Assembly (NCBI GenBank): GCA_016706865.1
Contig: JADJIS010000003.1
Coordinates: forward strand, 1,364,001 to 1,428,000
Direction: 5' to 3'
From: Bacteroidota bacterium
GTDB taxonomy: Bacteria > Bacteroidota > Bacteroidia > Chitinophagales > BACL12
DNA length: 64,000 nt
A program made the translations under genes and the position numbers. Under the pieces are notes generated by a model, which was given only the letters and a program-made list of their open reading frames with translations, had not been told where the DNA came from and did no database searches. This document shows, piece after piece, positions 53,239-60,789 of this stretch. Each line of letters begins with the position of its first letter. Position 1 is the stretch's first letter.

Positions 53239-53755
53239 ATTTTAATTCGCCCTTTCCAGACAACGACATTCCAAATATTTGACCAATTAACCTCAGACTA
53301 CTTTGGTTAAATAATATTGAGGACACCACAGACATTTGCGCTTATAGACATGTTTAATTAATAATGGGCGACTGAATATTTAATCGAAAATTACCCATGC
53401 AACAAAAAAATTGTAAGACATATTTTAGAAAATGGATATGAAGTAATTCTGTAAATATCGACACAGACATTTATAAAAATTTTGTGCTGGACTTTGCAGA
53501 CAGAGTTGACTAATATTTCAAGGACATCTGACCAAAGACATTTCCGGCCAACAACTTAGACGTAAATGTTTATTTGAACTTTTGTGGGGCGACCGACACA
53601 ATTTGCGGAACATGTGGACCTAAAACCGCACATAACAAGCACATTTGCGCTAGCGGGGCGACGACCACCTCAGAATAATTTTCGATACCCTCAAAACTTC
53701 GTATTTTTATTAAAGATTTACGGTTGCCTTCCCCGCCATCGCAAATCTGCAAAAC
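53229..53755 (+). mobile_element. Integron-like cassette unit 2 (527 bp)
   Basis: A second copy of unit 1, with one added T. It begins at GTTATGTGCG, and its attC-like end is followed by GTTATAAGC instead of GTTATGTGCG. The bases after the GTTA core therefore change with the following DNA, as expected if crossover falls within the core and the flank belongs to the next unit. Confidence 0.7.
53232..53513 (+). pseudogene. Decayed small cassette gene in unit 2
   Basis: Base-for-base the same as the pseudogene in unit 1, with the same stops and frame shifts, so the decay preceded the duplication. Confidence 0.6.
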
Positions 53756-53760
53756 GTTAT
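53627..53760 (+). mobile_element. attC-like recombination site 2
   Basis: CGCACATAAC at 53627 and the same inner arms as site 1. The outer right arm keeps only GTTAT (53756-53760) before diverging to AAGCAAGCC. Confidence 0.7.
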
Positions 53761-54060
53761 AAGCAAGCCTAAAAGACGACCGTGCAACAATCAAACGGAC
53801 ACCAAAACGACCAGACTTTTGACTACCAAATAAATTCTCGGGCGACAAAAACTCGTTGACAATTTCGCTGTAACTCGACACCGACCAGACCATTTTGCCG
53901 ACACTAAAGCCAACGCAAGGTTTTAAAAATTTTCCCACCGCACATTTTAAAAAATAATTTTAGCCAGCCCGCATTGGCACATTTGGGGTTTGCCCCTTCC
54001 GCATAAGCCGACACAAAGGCAAACCCCAAAAGAGCCAATTTTCCACGCCTTTAAACAATA
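53756..54060. other. Unassigned third segment of the array with a strong hairpin
   Basis: After GTTATAAGC the sequence is rich in CGAC and ACC and has no credible gene on either strand. At 53973-54039 it forms a stem with TTTGGGGTTTGCC / GGCAAACCCCAAA and outer ATTGGC / GCCAAT separated by 3-nt bulges. This could be a third, different attachment site or the terminator of a lost cassette. Confidence 0.5.
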
Positions 54061-54061
54061 T

Positions 54062-54077
54062 TGGACAAATATATCCA
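54062..54077. promoter_or_regulatory. Operator-like site upstream of the Rrf2 gene
   Basis: TGGACAAATATATCCA has TGGA/TCCA ends and lies across the expected -33 position of the rrf2 promoter. A matching site, TGGACAATTATATCCA, precedes the oxidase genes at 54576. Confidence 0.5.
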
Positions 54078-54095
54078 CTATTAAAATAAAATACT

Positions 54096-54103
54096 TATCT
54101 TTG
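54096..54103 (+). promoter_or_regulatory. -7 promoter box for the Rrf2 gene
   Basis: TATCTTTG matches TAnnTTTG, 19 bp before the ATG at 54123. Confidence 0.55.
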
Positions 54104-54122
54104 CAGCGATAAAAAGTAAAAG

Positions 54123-54557
54123 ATGTTTTCAAAAGCTTGTGAATACGGTATTAGGGCTGCAATTTTCATTGCAGAGCAATCTTTGCTTGACAGAAAAGTG
54201 AGCTTAAAGGATGTGGCAGAAGCTATTGAATCACCTTCGGCATATACTTCAAAAATATTACAGCGATTGTCAAAAAGCAACATTATCAATTCTGACAAAG
54301 GACCAACTGGTGGCTTTTCAATGGACAAAAGTGAATTGGAAAAGGTGAAATTAAGTTCAATTGTTTATGCAATTGATGGCGATACGGTTTATAATGGTTG
54401 TGGCTTGGGATTAAAAAAATGCAATGCTGATAAACCTTGTCCTGTGCACAATCAATTTAAAGTGATACGAGATGAACTTAAGAAAATGCTTGAAACTACT
54501 ACCGTAAAAACTTTAGCAATGGATTATGAAAAAGGATTGACCTTTTTAAAACGTTAA
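54123..54557 (+). CDS. Rrf2 family iron-sulfur transcriptional regulator (NsrR-like)
   Basis: 144 residues. A winged-helix DNA-binding domain (MFSKACEYGIRAAIFIAEQS, SLKDVAEAIESPSAYTSKIL, NSDKGPTGGFSM wing) is followed by a cysteine loop, GCGLGLKKCNADKPCPVH, with C-x6-C-x5-C spacing for an Fe-S cluster. Such regulators (NsrR, IscR, RirA) sense NO, iron or cluster status. The neighbours (haemoglobin, ScdA, hemerythrin) favour NO or nitrosative stress. It probably represses itself and the downstream genes through the TGGA-n8-TCCA sites. Confidence 0.9.
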   Translation: MFSKACEYGIRAAIFIAEQSLLDRKVSLKDVAEAIESPSAYTSKILQRLSKSNIINSDKGPTGGFSMDKSELEKVKLSSIVYAIDGDTVYNGCGLGLKKCNADKPCPVHNQFKVIRDELKKMLETTTVKTLAMDYEKGLTFLKR

Positions 54558-54575
54558 AAAAATTTGAATAAATAG

Positions 54576-54591
54576 TGGACAATTATATCCA
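54576..54591. promoter_or_regulatory. Operator-like site upstream of the oxidase operon
   Basis: TGGACAATTATATCCA, one mismatch from the site at 54062, 13 bp before the oxidase ATG. Confidence 0.5.
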
Positions 54592-54604
54592 ATACAAATA
54601 AGAA

Positions 54605-56356
54605 ATGGAAACAAAAAATATATTCAGCGAATCGGGCATCATCATCACACTATTGCTAATTGCCATACCAGTAATTGTTGCTTCGATATTAGTAATCATA
54701 AAAGCCAAAAATATTCTAAATAATTTCTTGAAGAAAAAAGAACTCGAAAAATTTAATGAATACTTGAAAGGTCTGAGTGTCGAAGAAGTGCAAAAATTAG
54801 AGCAACGTAAAAAGGAACTTGAATATTCTTTATCTAATAATGAACTAGCTGGCGATACGACACCTATAGACGAAAAAGGTTTGATTGACAATGTGAGCGA
54901 AGCAAGTTCGTTGCGATTTATTGAACAAAAGAAAAAAAGTCAGGTAAGACCTTATATTGAACCTGATTTAACCAAACTCATTCTATGGTATTTAGGTTGT
55001 GCCACTTTTTGGTTGTTGTTTGGAACTACGGTTGGTGAATATGTAGGGATTAAATTTGTTGCTCCAGATGTTGACCATTACAGTTGGTTGAGCTTTGGAA
55101 GATTACGACCTGTACACACAAACGCTGTATTTTGGGGTTGGGCATCATTGGCAATGTTGGGCTTGGCTTATTATGTAATTCCGAGAGTTAGCAATGTACC
55201 AATTGCAAGTGTAAAAACAGGTTACCGTACCCTAATACTTATAAACGCTTCCGTTATCCTTGGTAGTTTGTTTTTAATGGCTGGTATCAACAATGGTGGT
55301 GGCGAATACAGAGAATACATCTGGCCAGTGATGGCGTTGTTTGGTATTGGCGTTATCATTTCACTTAAAAACTTTTACAAAACCATAGCCAAAAGAACGA
55401 CCAAAGAAATTTACGTATCTAATTGGTATATCATTTCTGCAATGATGTTTCTATTGGTGATTGCCGTAATTGCGTATTGGCCAAGTTGGCAAAATGGATT
55501 GGGCGAAACTATTGTTCAAGGCTACTATATGCATCAGGGCGTTGGAATGTGGTTTATGCTTTTCAATCTCGGATTGATGTATTATTTTCTTCCTCAACAA
55601 TTAAATAAACCTATATACTCTTATAGTTTAGGGATTTTGGCGTTTTGGGTTCAAATCCTTTTTTATACTTTAATTGGAACACATCATTTCATTTTTAGTG
55701 CGATTCCTTGGTGGTTGCAAACTGTTGCCATTGTGGGAAGTGCAGGTATGATAATTCCCGTTGTTGCTGGTACTACAAATTTCTTGATGACTTTCAAAGG
55801 ATCTTGGCACAAGCTTTCAGGCAGTTATACCCTTCCGTTTTATTTAATTGGCATCATATTTTATTTTACAGGTTCATTGCAAGGAACTGCGGAAGCTTTC
55901 AAGTTTACCAATTTGGTGTGGCATTTTACCGATTTTACCGTAGCTCATTCGCATCTCACAATGTATGGTATCATCTGCTTTATGCTTTGGGGCTTCATTT
56001 ATACCGTTGTACCAAGATTGACAGGAAAAGAACCACCTCAAATTACCGTTGGTGCTCATTTTTGGTTGGCACTCATCGGATTGTTATTCTACACATTCCC
56101 TTTAATGTACGGCTCTACACTCAGGGGATTGATGTGGATGGAAGGTGCCAAATCATTTATTGAAAGTGTAGAATTGATGGCTCCGTATTGGCTTTGGCGT
56201 GCCATCGGTGGCTCATTGATGTGGCTTTCTCATATTTTGTTTGCCTACAACTTTTATGTAATGGTAAAAAAGAAAGTAGAGATAGAAATACCCACTTCAC
56301 CAAAAGACATTCTAAATGCAAAGGTGGTAATAGACAATCAAGAAGTAACAAATTAA
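54605..56356 (+). CDS. cbb3-type haem-copper oxidase subunit I (CcoN-like)
   Basis: 583 residues. An N-terminal membrane segment and a charged helical stretch (about 40-110) precede a 12-helix haem-copper core. Haem b ligand H171 (RPVHTN), CuB ligands H310 (MHQGVG), H360 and H361 (GTHHF), Y354 six residues before H360 where cbb3 oxidases place the cross-linked tyrosine, and H448/H450 (HSHLTMYG) for haems b3 and b. The tyrosine favours O2 reduction over NO reductase activity. It is not fused to CcoO, unlike the CcoNO fusion frequent in Bacteroidota. Confidence 0.85.
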   Translation: METKNIFSESGIIITLLLIAIPVIVASILVIIKAKNILNNFLKKKELEKFNEYLKGLSVEEVQKLEQRKKELEYSLSNNELAGDTTPIDEKGLIDNVSEASSLRFIEQKKKSQVRPYIEPDLTKLILWYLGCATFWLLFGTTVGEYVGIKFVAPDVDHYSWLSFGRLRPVHTNAVFWGWASLAMLGLAYYVIPRVSNVPIASVKTGYRTLILINASVILGSLFLMAGINNGGGEYREYIWPVMALFGIGVIISLKNFYKTIAKRTTKEIYVSNWYIISAMMFLLVIAVIAYWPSWQNGLGETIVQGYYMHQGVGMWFMLFNLGLMYYFLPQQLNKPIYSYSLGILAFWVQILFYTLIGTHHFIFSAIPWWLQTVAIVGSAGMIIPVVAGTTNFLMTFKGSWHKLSGSYTLPFYLIGIIFYFTGSLQGTAEAFKFTNLVWHFTDFTVAHSHLTMYGIICFMLWGFIYTVVPRLTGKEPPQITVGAHFWLALIGLLFYTFPLMYGSTLRGLMWMEGAKSFIESVELMAPYWLWRAIGGSLMWLSHILFAYNFYVMVKKKVEIEIPTSPKDILNAKVVIDNQEVTN

Positions 56357-56366
56357 TATATACGAA

Positions 56367-57374
56367 ATGGAATTTTTCGATAATCATAAAAAACTATTCA
56401 GAACGGCACTCGGACTATTTGTTGGTCTTACAATAGTTGTTGCAATAATGCCTGCCATCAACAATCAAGATAATAATGAACCATTGCCTGGCTATGAGCC
56501 ATTAAGTCAAGAAGCCTATCTCGGTAAAAAAAGTTTCATCGCCAACGGCTGTGTGGCGTGCCATACCCAACAAGTTAGAAATGTAGATATGGACAATGTT
56601 TGGGGCAGCAGACCCGGAATACCTGCCGATTATGCTGGGATTTCGAGAACAGATTTTTGGACAAACACAGCTACCTTAATGGGCACAGAAAGAACTGGTC
56701 CCGATTTGACGAATATAGGAACTCGACAACCCAGTTTGGCTTGGAATTTATTACACCTCTATCAACCCAGAACAGTAGTAGAGAAATCAATAATGCCTGC
56801 TTACCCTTGGCTATTTGAAATAAAAAATGAATTGGGAGAAAAAGATGTTGAAGTGGTTGTGCCAGACGCATATAGAAAAGGCATAACAGGTAGAATTGTT
56901 GCCACACAAGAAGCCCTCAATTTAGTAGCCTATTTGCAAAGTCTAAAGCAAGTGCCTTTACCTGACGGAAAAGTACCAATGGAATTTTTATACGAGAAAA
57001 AAGAAAATCCTGTGTTAGTAATTGGAAACAATGCCAACCTACCTGACGGAAAATTATTGTACAATAATAACTGTATGAGTTGCCACCAAGCCAATGGCGA
57101 AGGACTTAAAGGAGCATTTCCTTCATTAAAAGGAAGCCCAATAGTATTGGGTGATGACCTTGAATTATTCGTCAATATTATAATGCTTGGTTATGATGCA
57201 AGACCAGAATATGCCGTAATGAATGCAGTAGGTTTAGACAATAACCTAACTCCCGAAGAAGTAACTGCCATCATCAATCACGAAAAAACAAGTTGGGGAA
57301 ACAATGCCAAAACGGTAACTCCTGAAGAAGTGAAAAAGATAATGGACTTTATAAAATTAACATCAAACAACTAA
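56367..57374 (+). CDS. CcoO-like monohaem subunit fused to a second cytochrome c domain
   Basis: 335 residues. A transmembrane anchor (about 9-30) is followed by a CcoO-type domain with haem c motif CVACH (C62, C65, H66), QVRNVDMDNVWGSRP and MGTERTGPDLTNIG. From about residue 222 comes a second cytochrome c domain with CMSCH (C236, C239, H240), which could stand in for CcoP. It passes electrons from periplasmic donors to subunit I. It starts 10 bp after the ccoN-like stop. Confidence 0.85.
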   Translation: MEFFDNHKKLFRTALGLFVGLTIVVAIMPAINNQDNNEPLPGYEPLSQEAYLGKKSFIANGCVACHTQQVRNVDMDNVWGSRPGIPADYAGISRTDFWTNTATLMGTERTGPDLTNIGTRQPSLAWNLLHLYQPRTVVEKSIMPAYPWLFEIKNELGEKDVEVVVPDAYRKGITGRIVATQEALNLVAYLQSLKQVPLPDGKVPMEFLYEKKENPVLVIGNNANLPDGKLLYNNNCMSCHQANGEGLKGAFPSLKGSPIVLGDDLELFVNIIMLGYDARPEYAVMNAVGLDNNLTPEEVTAIINHEKTSWGNNAKTVTPEEVKKIMDFIKLTSNN

Positions 57375-57378
57375 AACG

Positions 57379-57639
57379 ATGAAATTAAAATATCTCTTAT
57401 CAATACTTGTCGTTTTAACAGCTCAAATAGCAAATGCTTGTCCTGTTTGTGAAAAACAACAGCCAAAAATAACACAAGGATTAACTCACGGTGCAGGACC
57501 GCAAAGTAATTGGGATTGGGTAATTATCGCCATCATTTCCGTTATCACCATTTTAACGCTGATATACTCCGTAAAATATCTGTTAAAACCCGGTGAGAAA
57601 AATGAAAACCATATCAAACAATCAATCTTAAGCAATTAA
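57379..57639 (+). CDS. Small membrane protein with CPVC motif
   Basis: 86 residues. A signal peptide (MKLKYLLSILVVLTAQIANA) is followed immediately by CPVCEKQQPK, then one transmembrane helix (about 47-66) and a short polar tail. The CxxC right after the cleavage site could bind a metal or haem or form a disulfide at the membrane surface. Four bases separate it from the cytochrome gene, so it is probably an accessory or assembly factor of the oxidase. I cannot name the family. Confidence 0.7.
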   Translation: MKLKYLLSILVVLTAQIANACPVCEKQQPKITQGLTHGAGPQSNWDWVIIAIISVITILTLIYSVKYLLKPGEKNENHIKQSILSN

Positions 57640-57644
57640 ATAAG

Positions 57645-58049
57645 ATGGAAGAATATAAAAGCAAAATAAAACTTTTTGTGGATGACGAACAGCATCCAAT
57701 AGCTGAATTAATTCCGCCAGTGCAATTTGATTTCGACACCAGTAAATTAACTGATGGCGAGCACACGTTGAAACTCATTAGCAAATCGCCAACAGGAAGA
57801 GAGGGTATTCGGAAGATAAAATTTCTTGTTAAAAATGGCCCTGCAATTTCAGTTGAAGGTTTGAGTGATAATGGCGTGGTAGATGGAGTTATTCCGCTTA
57901 TGATTAATGCTTATGACAAAGGAACTCAAAAGAAATTTTTGATTGAAGGAAGCGAAACCCCTCAAAGTATTCCGAGTTGGCTTTGGATTTTACTCATTGC
58001 ATTTTTGGGTTGGGCAGCATTTTATACCATCACAAATTTTAGTCTATAA
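57645..58049 (+). CDS. Tail-anchored beta-domain protein of the oxidase operon
   Basis: 134 residues: an immunoglobulin-like beta domain (KIKLFVDDEQHPIAEL, TDGEHTLKLISKSPTGREG) that is predicted to be cytoplasmic or periplasmic depending on topology, and a C-terminal transmembrane helix (SWLWILLIAFLGWAAFYTI). There is no signal peptide and no metal motif. Its place in the tight gene run points to a structural or assembly part of the cbb3-type complex; that is inference. Confidence 0.65.
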   Translation: MEEYKSKIKLFVDDEQHPIAELIPPVQFDFDTSKLTDGEHTLKLISKSPTGREGIRKIKFLVKNGPAISVEGLSDNGVVDGVIPLMINAYDKGTQKKFLIEGSETPQSIPSWLWILLIAFLGWAAFYTITNFSL

Positions 58050-58065
58050 TTCAATAAAAATAGAA

Positions 58066-58302
58066 ATGGATAATAAAGAAATTTGGTTAGACACATTAAT
58101 CACAAACACGCCTCAAGAGGGTAGGGAATTAGCCATAAAAATGGCAAGGAAGTCTATTGCAGCCATACAAACAGATGCCGAAACAAGAAAGAAATTAAGA
58201 AGCGATTATGCCAATGATACCTCACAACTTATAGCTTCTGCCAATGTAATTGCCATAGAGTTTCAAACTGTGGCTGCAGCAAATAATTATTGGAAAAAAT
58301 AA
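58066..58302 (+). CDS. Small helical protein of unknown function
   Basis: 78 residues from the ATG at 58066. It is mostly alpha-helical (GRELAIKMARKSIAAIQTDA, SQLIASANVIAIEFQTVAAA) and soluble, without cysteine or a recognisable motif. It is in a co-directional run 16 bp after the tail-anchored protein and 8 bp before the haemoglobin gene, so it is presumably expressed with them. Confidence 0.65.
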   Translation: MDNKEIWLDTLITNTPQEGRELAIKMARKSIAAIQTDAETRKKLRSDYANDTSQLIASANVIAIEFQTVAAANNYWKK

Positions 58303-58310
58303 ATTTAAAG

Positions 58311-58697
58311 ATGAACGACATACTAAATCTTGATGACGTAAAATTGGTGGTAGATTGTTTCTACGGTAAAGTAAGACAAGACGAACAATTGAAAGATGTT
58401 TTTAATAATGTCATTCAAGGCCGTTGGCCTGAACATTTAGAAAAAATGTACCGCTTTTGGCAAACGGTTTTGTTGGATGAACACACCTACCACGGCAGTC
58501 CGTTTTTACCTCACGCAAAACTTCCTGTTGGCATTGAACATTTCAACCAATGGCTAAAACTCTTTTACGAAACGGTGGATGAAAATTTTGCAGGTGAAAA
58601 AGCAGAACGTATGAAATGGCAAGGGCAACGAATGGCAGAAATGTTCCATTCAAAAATTGAGTATTACAAAAACAATCCTTCAACTCCATTGATATGA
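58311..58697 (+). CDS. Group III truncated haemoglobin
   Basis: 128 residues from the ATG at 58311; an in-frame ATG at 58290 overlaps the previous gene. It has the 2-on-2 globin pattern of group III: VVDCFYGKVRQDEQLKDVF, GRWPEHLEKMYRFWQTVLL and FLPHAKLPVGIEHFNQWL, where the His of IEHF is the proximal haem ligand. These proteins bind O2 and NO and are usually linked to NO detoxification or microaerobic respiration. The stop overlaps the next start (ATGA). Confidence 0.9.
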   Translation: MNDILNLDDVKLVVDCFYGKVRQDEQLKDVFNNVIQGRWPEHLEKMYRFWQTVLLDEHTYHGSPFLPHAKLPVGIEHFNQWLKLFYETVDENFAGEKAERMKWQGQRMAEMFHSKIEYYKNNPSTPLI

Positions 58698-59137
58698 CCT
58701 TAGTAAAAATGCCCATAGCTCTTATTTGCACATTCCTTTGGATTGGTTTTGTGTGTGCCATTAGTTTTATGGAAGCTTGGCTCAAATTTCGTGGACCAGG
58801 CATTGACCTCCCTTTGGGATTAGGGATAGGCAGAATTGTTTTCAATGCACTCAACAAAGTTGAATGGGCGTTTGCATTGGTTATCATCATCAACTTTTTT
58901 TGGAATAGTTCTGAAATTCAGAAATGGCAAAATTTATACTTTGTCATCCCGCTTATTCTTTTATTAATACAAACATTTTGGCTTTTACCAGCTTTGGATG
59001 CTAGAGCTGAATTACATATTCAAGGGCTGCTCGTTCCGCCTTCTAACCTTCATTTTTATTATGTAGGATTGGAAGTAATAAAAGTAGCAAGTCTTACAAC
59101 TTTTGGTTTAACACTTTTTAAAAACACAACAATATGA
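58694..59137 (+). CDS. Four-helix membrane protein of unknown function
   Basis: 147 residues with four hydrophobic segments (PIALICTFLWIGFVCAISFM, VEWAFALVIIINFFW, LYFVIPLILLLIQTFWLLPAL, LEVIKVASLTTFGLTLF). Conserved-looking polar residues lie between helices (EAWLKFRGPG, DARAELH). The start and stop overlap both neighbours by four bases (ATGA), so translation is coupled with the haemoglobin and dioxygenase genes. No family is recognised. Confidence 0.7.
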   Translation: MTLVKMPIALICTFLWIGFVCAISFMEAWLKFRGPGIDLPLGLGIGRIVFNALNKVEWAFALVIIINFFWNSSEIQKWQNLYFVIPLILLLIQTFWLLPALDARAELHIQGLLVPPSNLHFYYVGLEVIKVASLTTFGLTLFKNTTI

Positions 59138-60042
59138 GCAAAGAAAAAATCATCAATGATATTGAAACAAAATATCAGCAATTGGGCGAAAATCCCGAAA
59201 CGTACCTAAAAGGATTACTTCACGCAAAACCCATTAATTATTGGGATTATGTGGAAGCCGACACACTCCTTTCCCTTCAAAAACCTAGAACAAATTTTAG
59301 GGATGAAGAAATTTTTATAATGTATCATCAGGTAACTGAACTCTTCCTTAAAATGATGGTTCACGAAATAAAACAATTGGTGTATGAACCTTTTAATGAA
59401 ACCATTTGGTTGGAAAAATTAGACCGATTGAACCGCTACACCAATATGCTTATTGGGTCTTTTGATGTGATGAAATACGGAATGAACTATGACGATTACA
59501 ACACTTTTAGAAGCAGTTTAACTCCTGCCAGTGGTTTTCAATCGGTAACATTTCGATTGATTGAGATTTATTGCACCCGTTTGGAAAACCTAATCAACGA
59601 AGACGGTAATACCAGGTTACCAAACAATCCATCAACTACCGATTATTTTGAACACATCTATTGGAAAGACGCAGGTTTAAATAGAAAAACAGGGAAAAAA
59701 TCGCTTACGCTATTGCAGTTTGAAGAAAAATATTTAGACCGATTAATTGCAATGGCAAACAAAACGAAAGGCTCTACGCTTGAAGATAAAATGTTGAATA
59801 TGCAAAATTGTTCGGAAGCACTGAAAACTAAATTGAAAGAATTTGACCATTTGTACAATGTGGCTTGGCCATTGGTACACCTCGAAACAGCTCAACATTA
59901 TCTTGACCTAAAAGGCGAAAACAAAGCAGCAACAGGCGGTAGCGAATGGAAAAAATATTTGCATCCAAAGTTTCAACAACGTAAATTTTTCCCAACACTT
60001 TGGAACAATGACGAAATAACCAATTGGGGAAATAATAAATAA
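59134..60042 (+). CDS. Tryptophan 2,3-dioxygenase family haem protein
   Basis: 302 residues with the TDO blocks: INYWDYVEADTLLSLQKPRT, FIMYHQVTELFLKMMVHEI (substrate-pocket His), FRSSLTPASGFQSVTFRLIE and the C-terminal WPLVHLETAQHYL (His of LVHLE is a candidate for the proximal haem ligand) with ATGGSEWKKYLHP. TDO opens the indole ring of tryptophan to N-formylkynurenine. No other kynurenine-pathway gene is here; instead it sits among NO-response genes, and its start overlaps the upstream stop. Confidence 0.88.
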   Translation: MSKEKIINDIETKYQQLGENPETYLKGLLHAKPINYWDYVEADTLLSLQKPRTNFRDEEIFIMYHQVTELFLKMMVHEIKQLVYEPFNETIWLEKLDRLNRYTNMLIGSFDVMKYGMNYDDYNTFRSSLTPASGFQSVTFRLIEIYCTRLENLINEDGNTRLPNNPSTTDYFEHIYWKDAGLNRKTGKKSLTLLQFEEKYLDRLIAMANKTKGSTLEDKMLNMQNCSEALKTKLKEFDHLYNVAWPLVHLETAQHYLDLKGENKAATGGSEWKKYLHPKFQQRKFFPTLWNNDEITNWGNNK

Positions 60043-60060
60043 CATTTAAAACATCATAAA

Positions 60061-60789
60061 ATGAACATTCAAGAAAATAATATCATCGGAGAATTGGTAG
60101 CACAGGATTACCGTGCAGCTTCTGTTTTTAAAAAATATGGCATCGATTTTTGTTGTCAAGGCAATCGTACCATACAAGATGCTTGCGAAGCGAAACAAAT
60201 TGACGCTTCTTCTGTAGTAGCAGATTTAAACGAAGTAAATAAAGCAACTTCGGAAAGCACCATCGACTATCAATCTTGGCCATTAGACCTTATGGCAGAT
60301 TATATCGAAAAGAAACACCACCGATATGTGGAAGACAAAACACAAGAAATAAAACCCTATCTCGACAAAATTTGCCGAGTGCACGGTGAACGCCATCCTG
60401 AGCTTTTAGAAATCAATGAACACTTTAATGCAACTGCCGGTGAATTAGCAGCACATATGAAAAAAGAAGAATTGATTTTGTTTCCTTTCATTCGCAAAAT
60501 GGCTAAAGCAAAACAAGAAAACACGAAGTTAGATGAACCACATTTTGGCACAGTAGAAAACCCTATTCAAATGATGATGAACGAACACACTGCCGAAGGC
60601 GAACGCTTCAGAAAAATTGAAACACTGAGTGGCAACTACACACCACCCGTAGATGCTTGTAATACTTACAGGGTAACATTCGCCTTGTTGAAAGAATTTG
60701 AAGCAGATTTGCACTTGCACATCCATTTGGAGAACAATATTTTGTTTCCAAAAGCAATTGAGCTTGAAAAACAATTTAGAAATGCCTAA
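60061..60789 (+). CDS. Iron-sulfur cluster repair di-iron protein (ScdA/YtfE/RIC)
   Basis: 242 residues. An N-terminal ScdA_N domain with adjacent cysteines (YGIDFCCQGNRTIQDAC, C31 and C32) is followed by a hemerythrin-like domain with di-iron ligands in HHRYVEDKTQEI, RVHGERHPELLEI, HMKKEELILFPFI, MMNEHTAEGERF and HLHIHLENNILFPKA. RIC proteins repair clusters damaged by NO or peroxide. The next gene starts within its last codons. Confidence 0.93.
   Translation: MNIQENNIIGELVAQDYRAASVFKKYGIDFCCQGNRTIQDACEAKQIDASSVVADLNEVNKATSESTIDYQSWPLDLMADYIEKKHHRYVEDKTQEIKPYLDKICRVHGERHPELLEINEHFNATAGELAAHMKKEELILFPFIRKMAKAKQENTKLDEPHFGTVENPIQMMMNEHTAEGERFRKIETLSGNYTPPVDACNTYRVTFALLKEFEADLHLHIHLENNILFPKAIELEKQFRNA

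Noticed and set aside
53048..53245. Plus-strand 65-residue frame at the end of unit 1
   Set aside because: It runs through the palindrome and over the unit boundary; the composition is not protein-like.
53570..53938. 122-residue minus-strand open frame across unit 2 and the third segment
   Set aside because: It translates the attC-like palindrome (LQICDGGEGNRKS) and the same frame is partly repeated at 52992-53225, so it follows the repeat and is not a gene.
54605..56356. Nitric oxide reductase (NorB) as identity of the haem-copper subunit
   Set aside because: Y354 stands six residues before the HH pair, as in cbb3 oxidases; NorB lacks this cross-link tyrosine. NO reduction as a side activity is not excluded.
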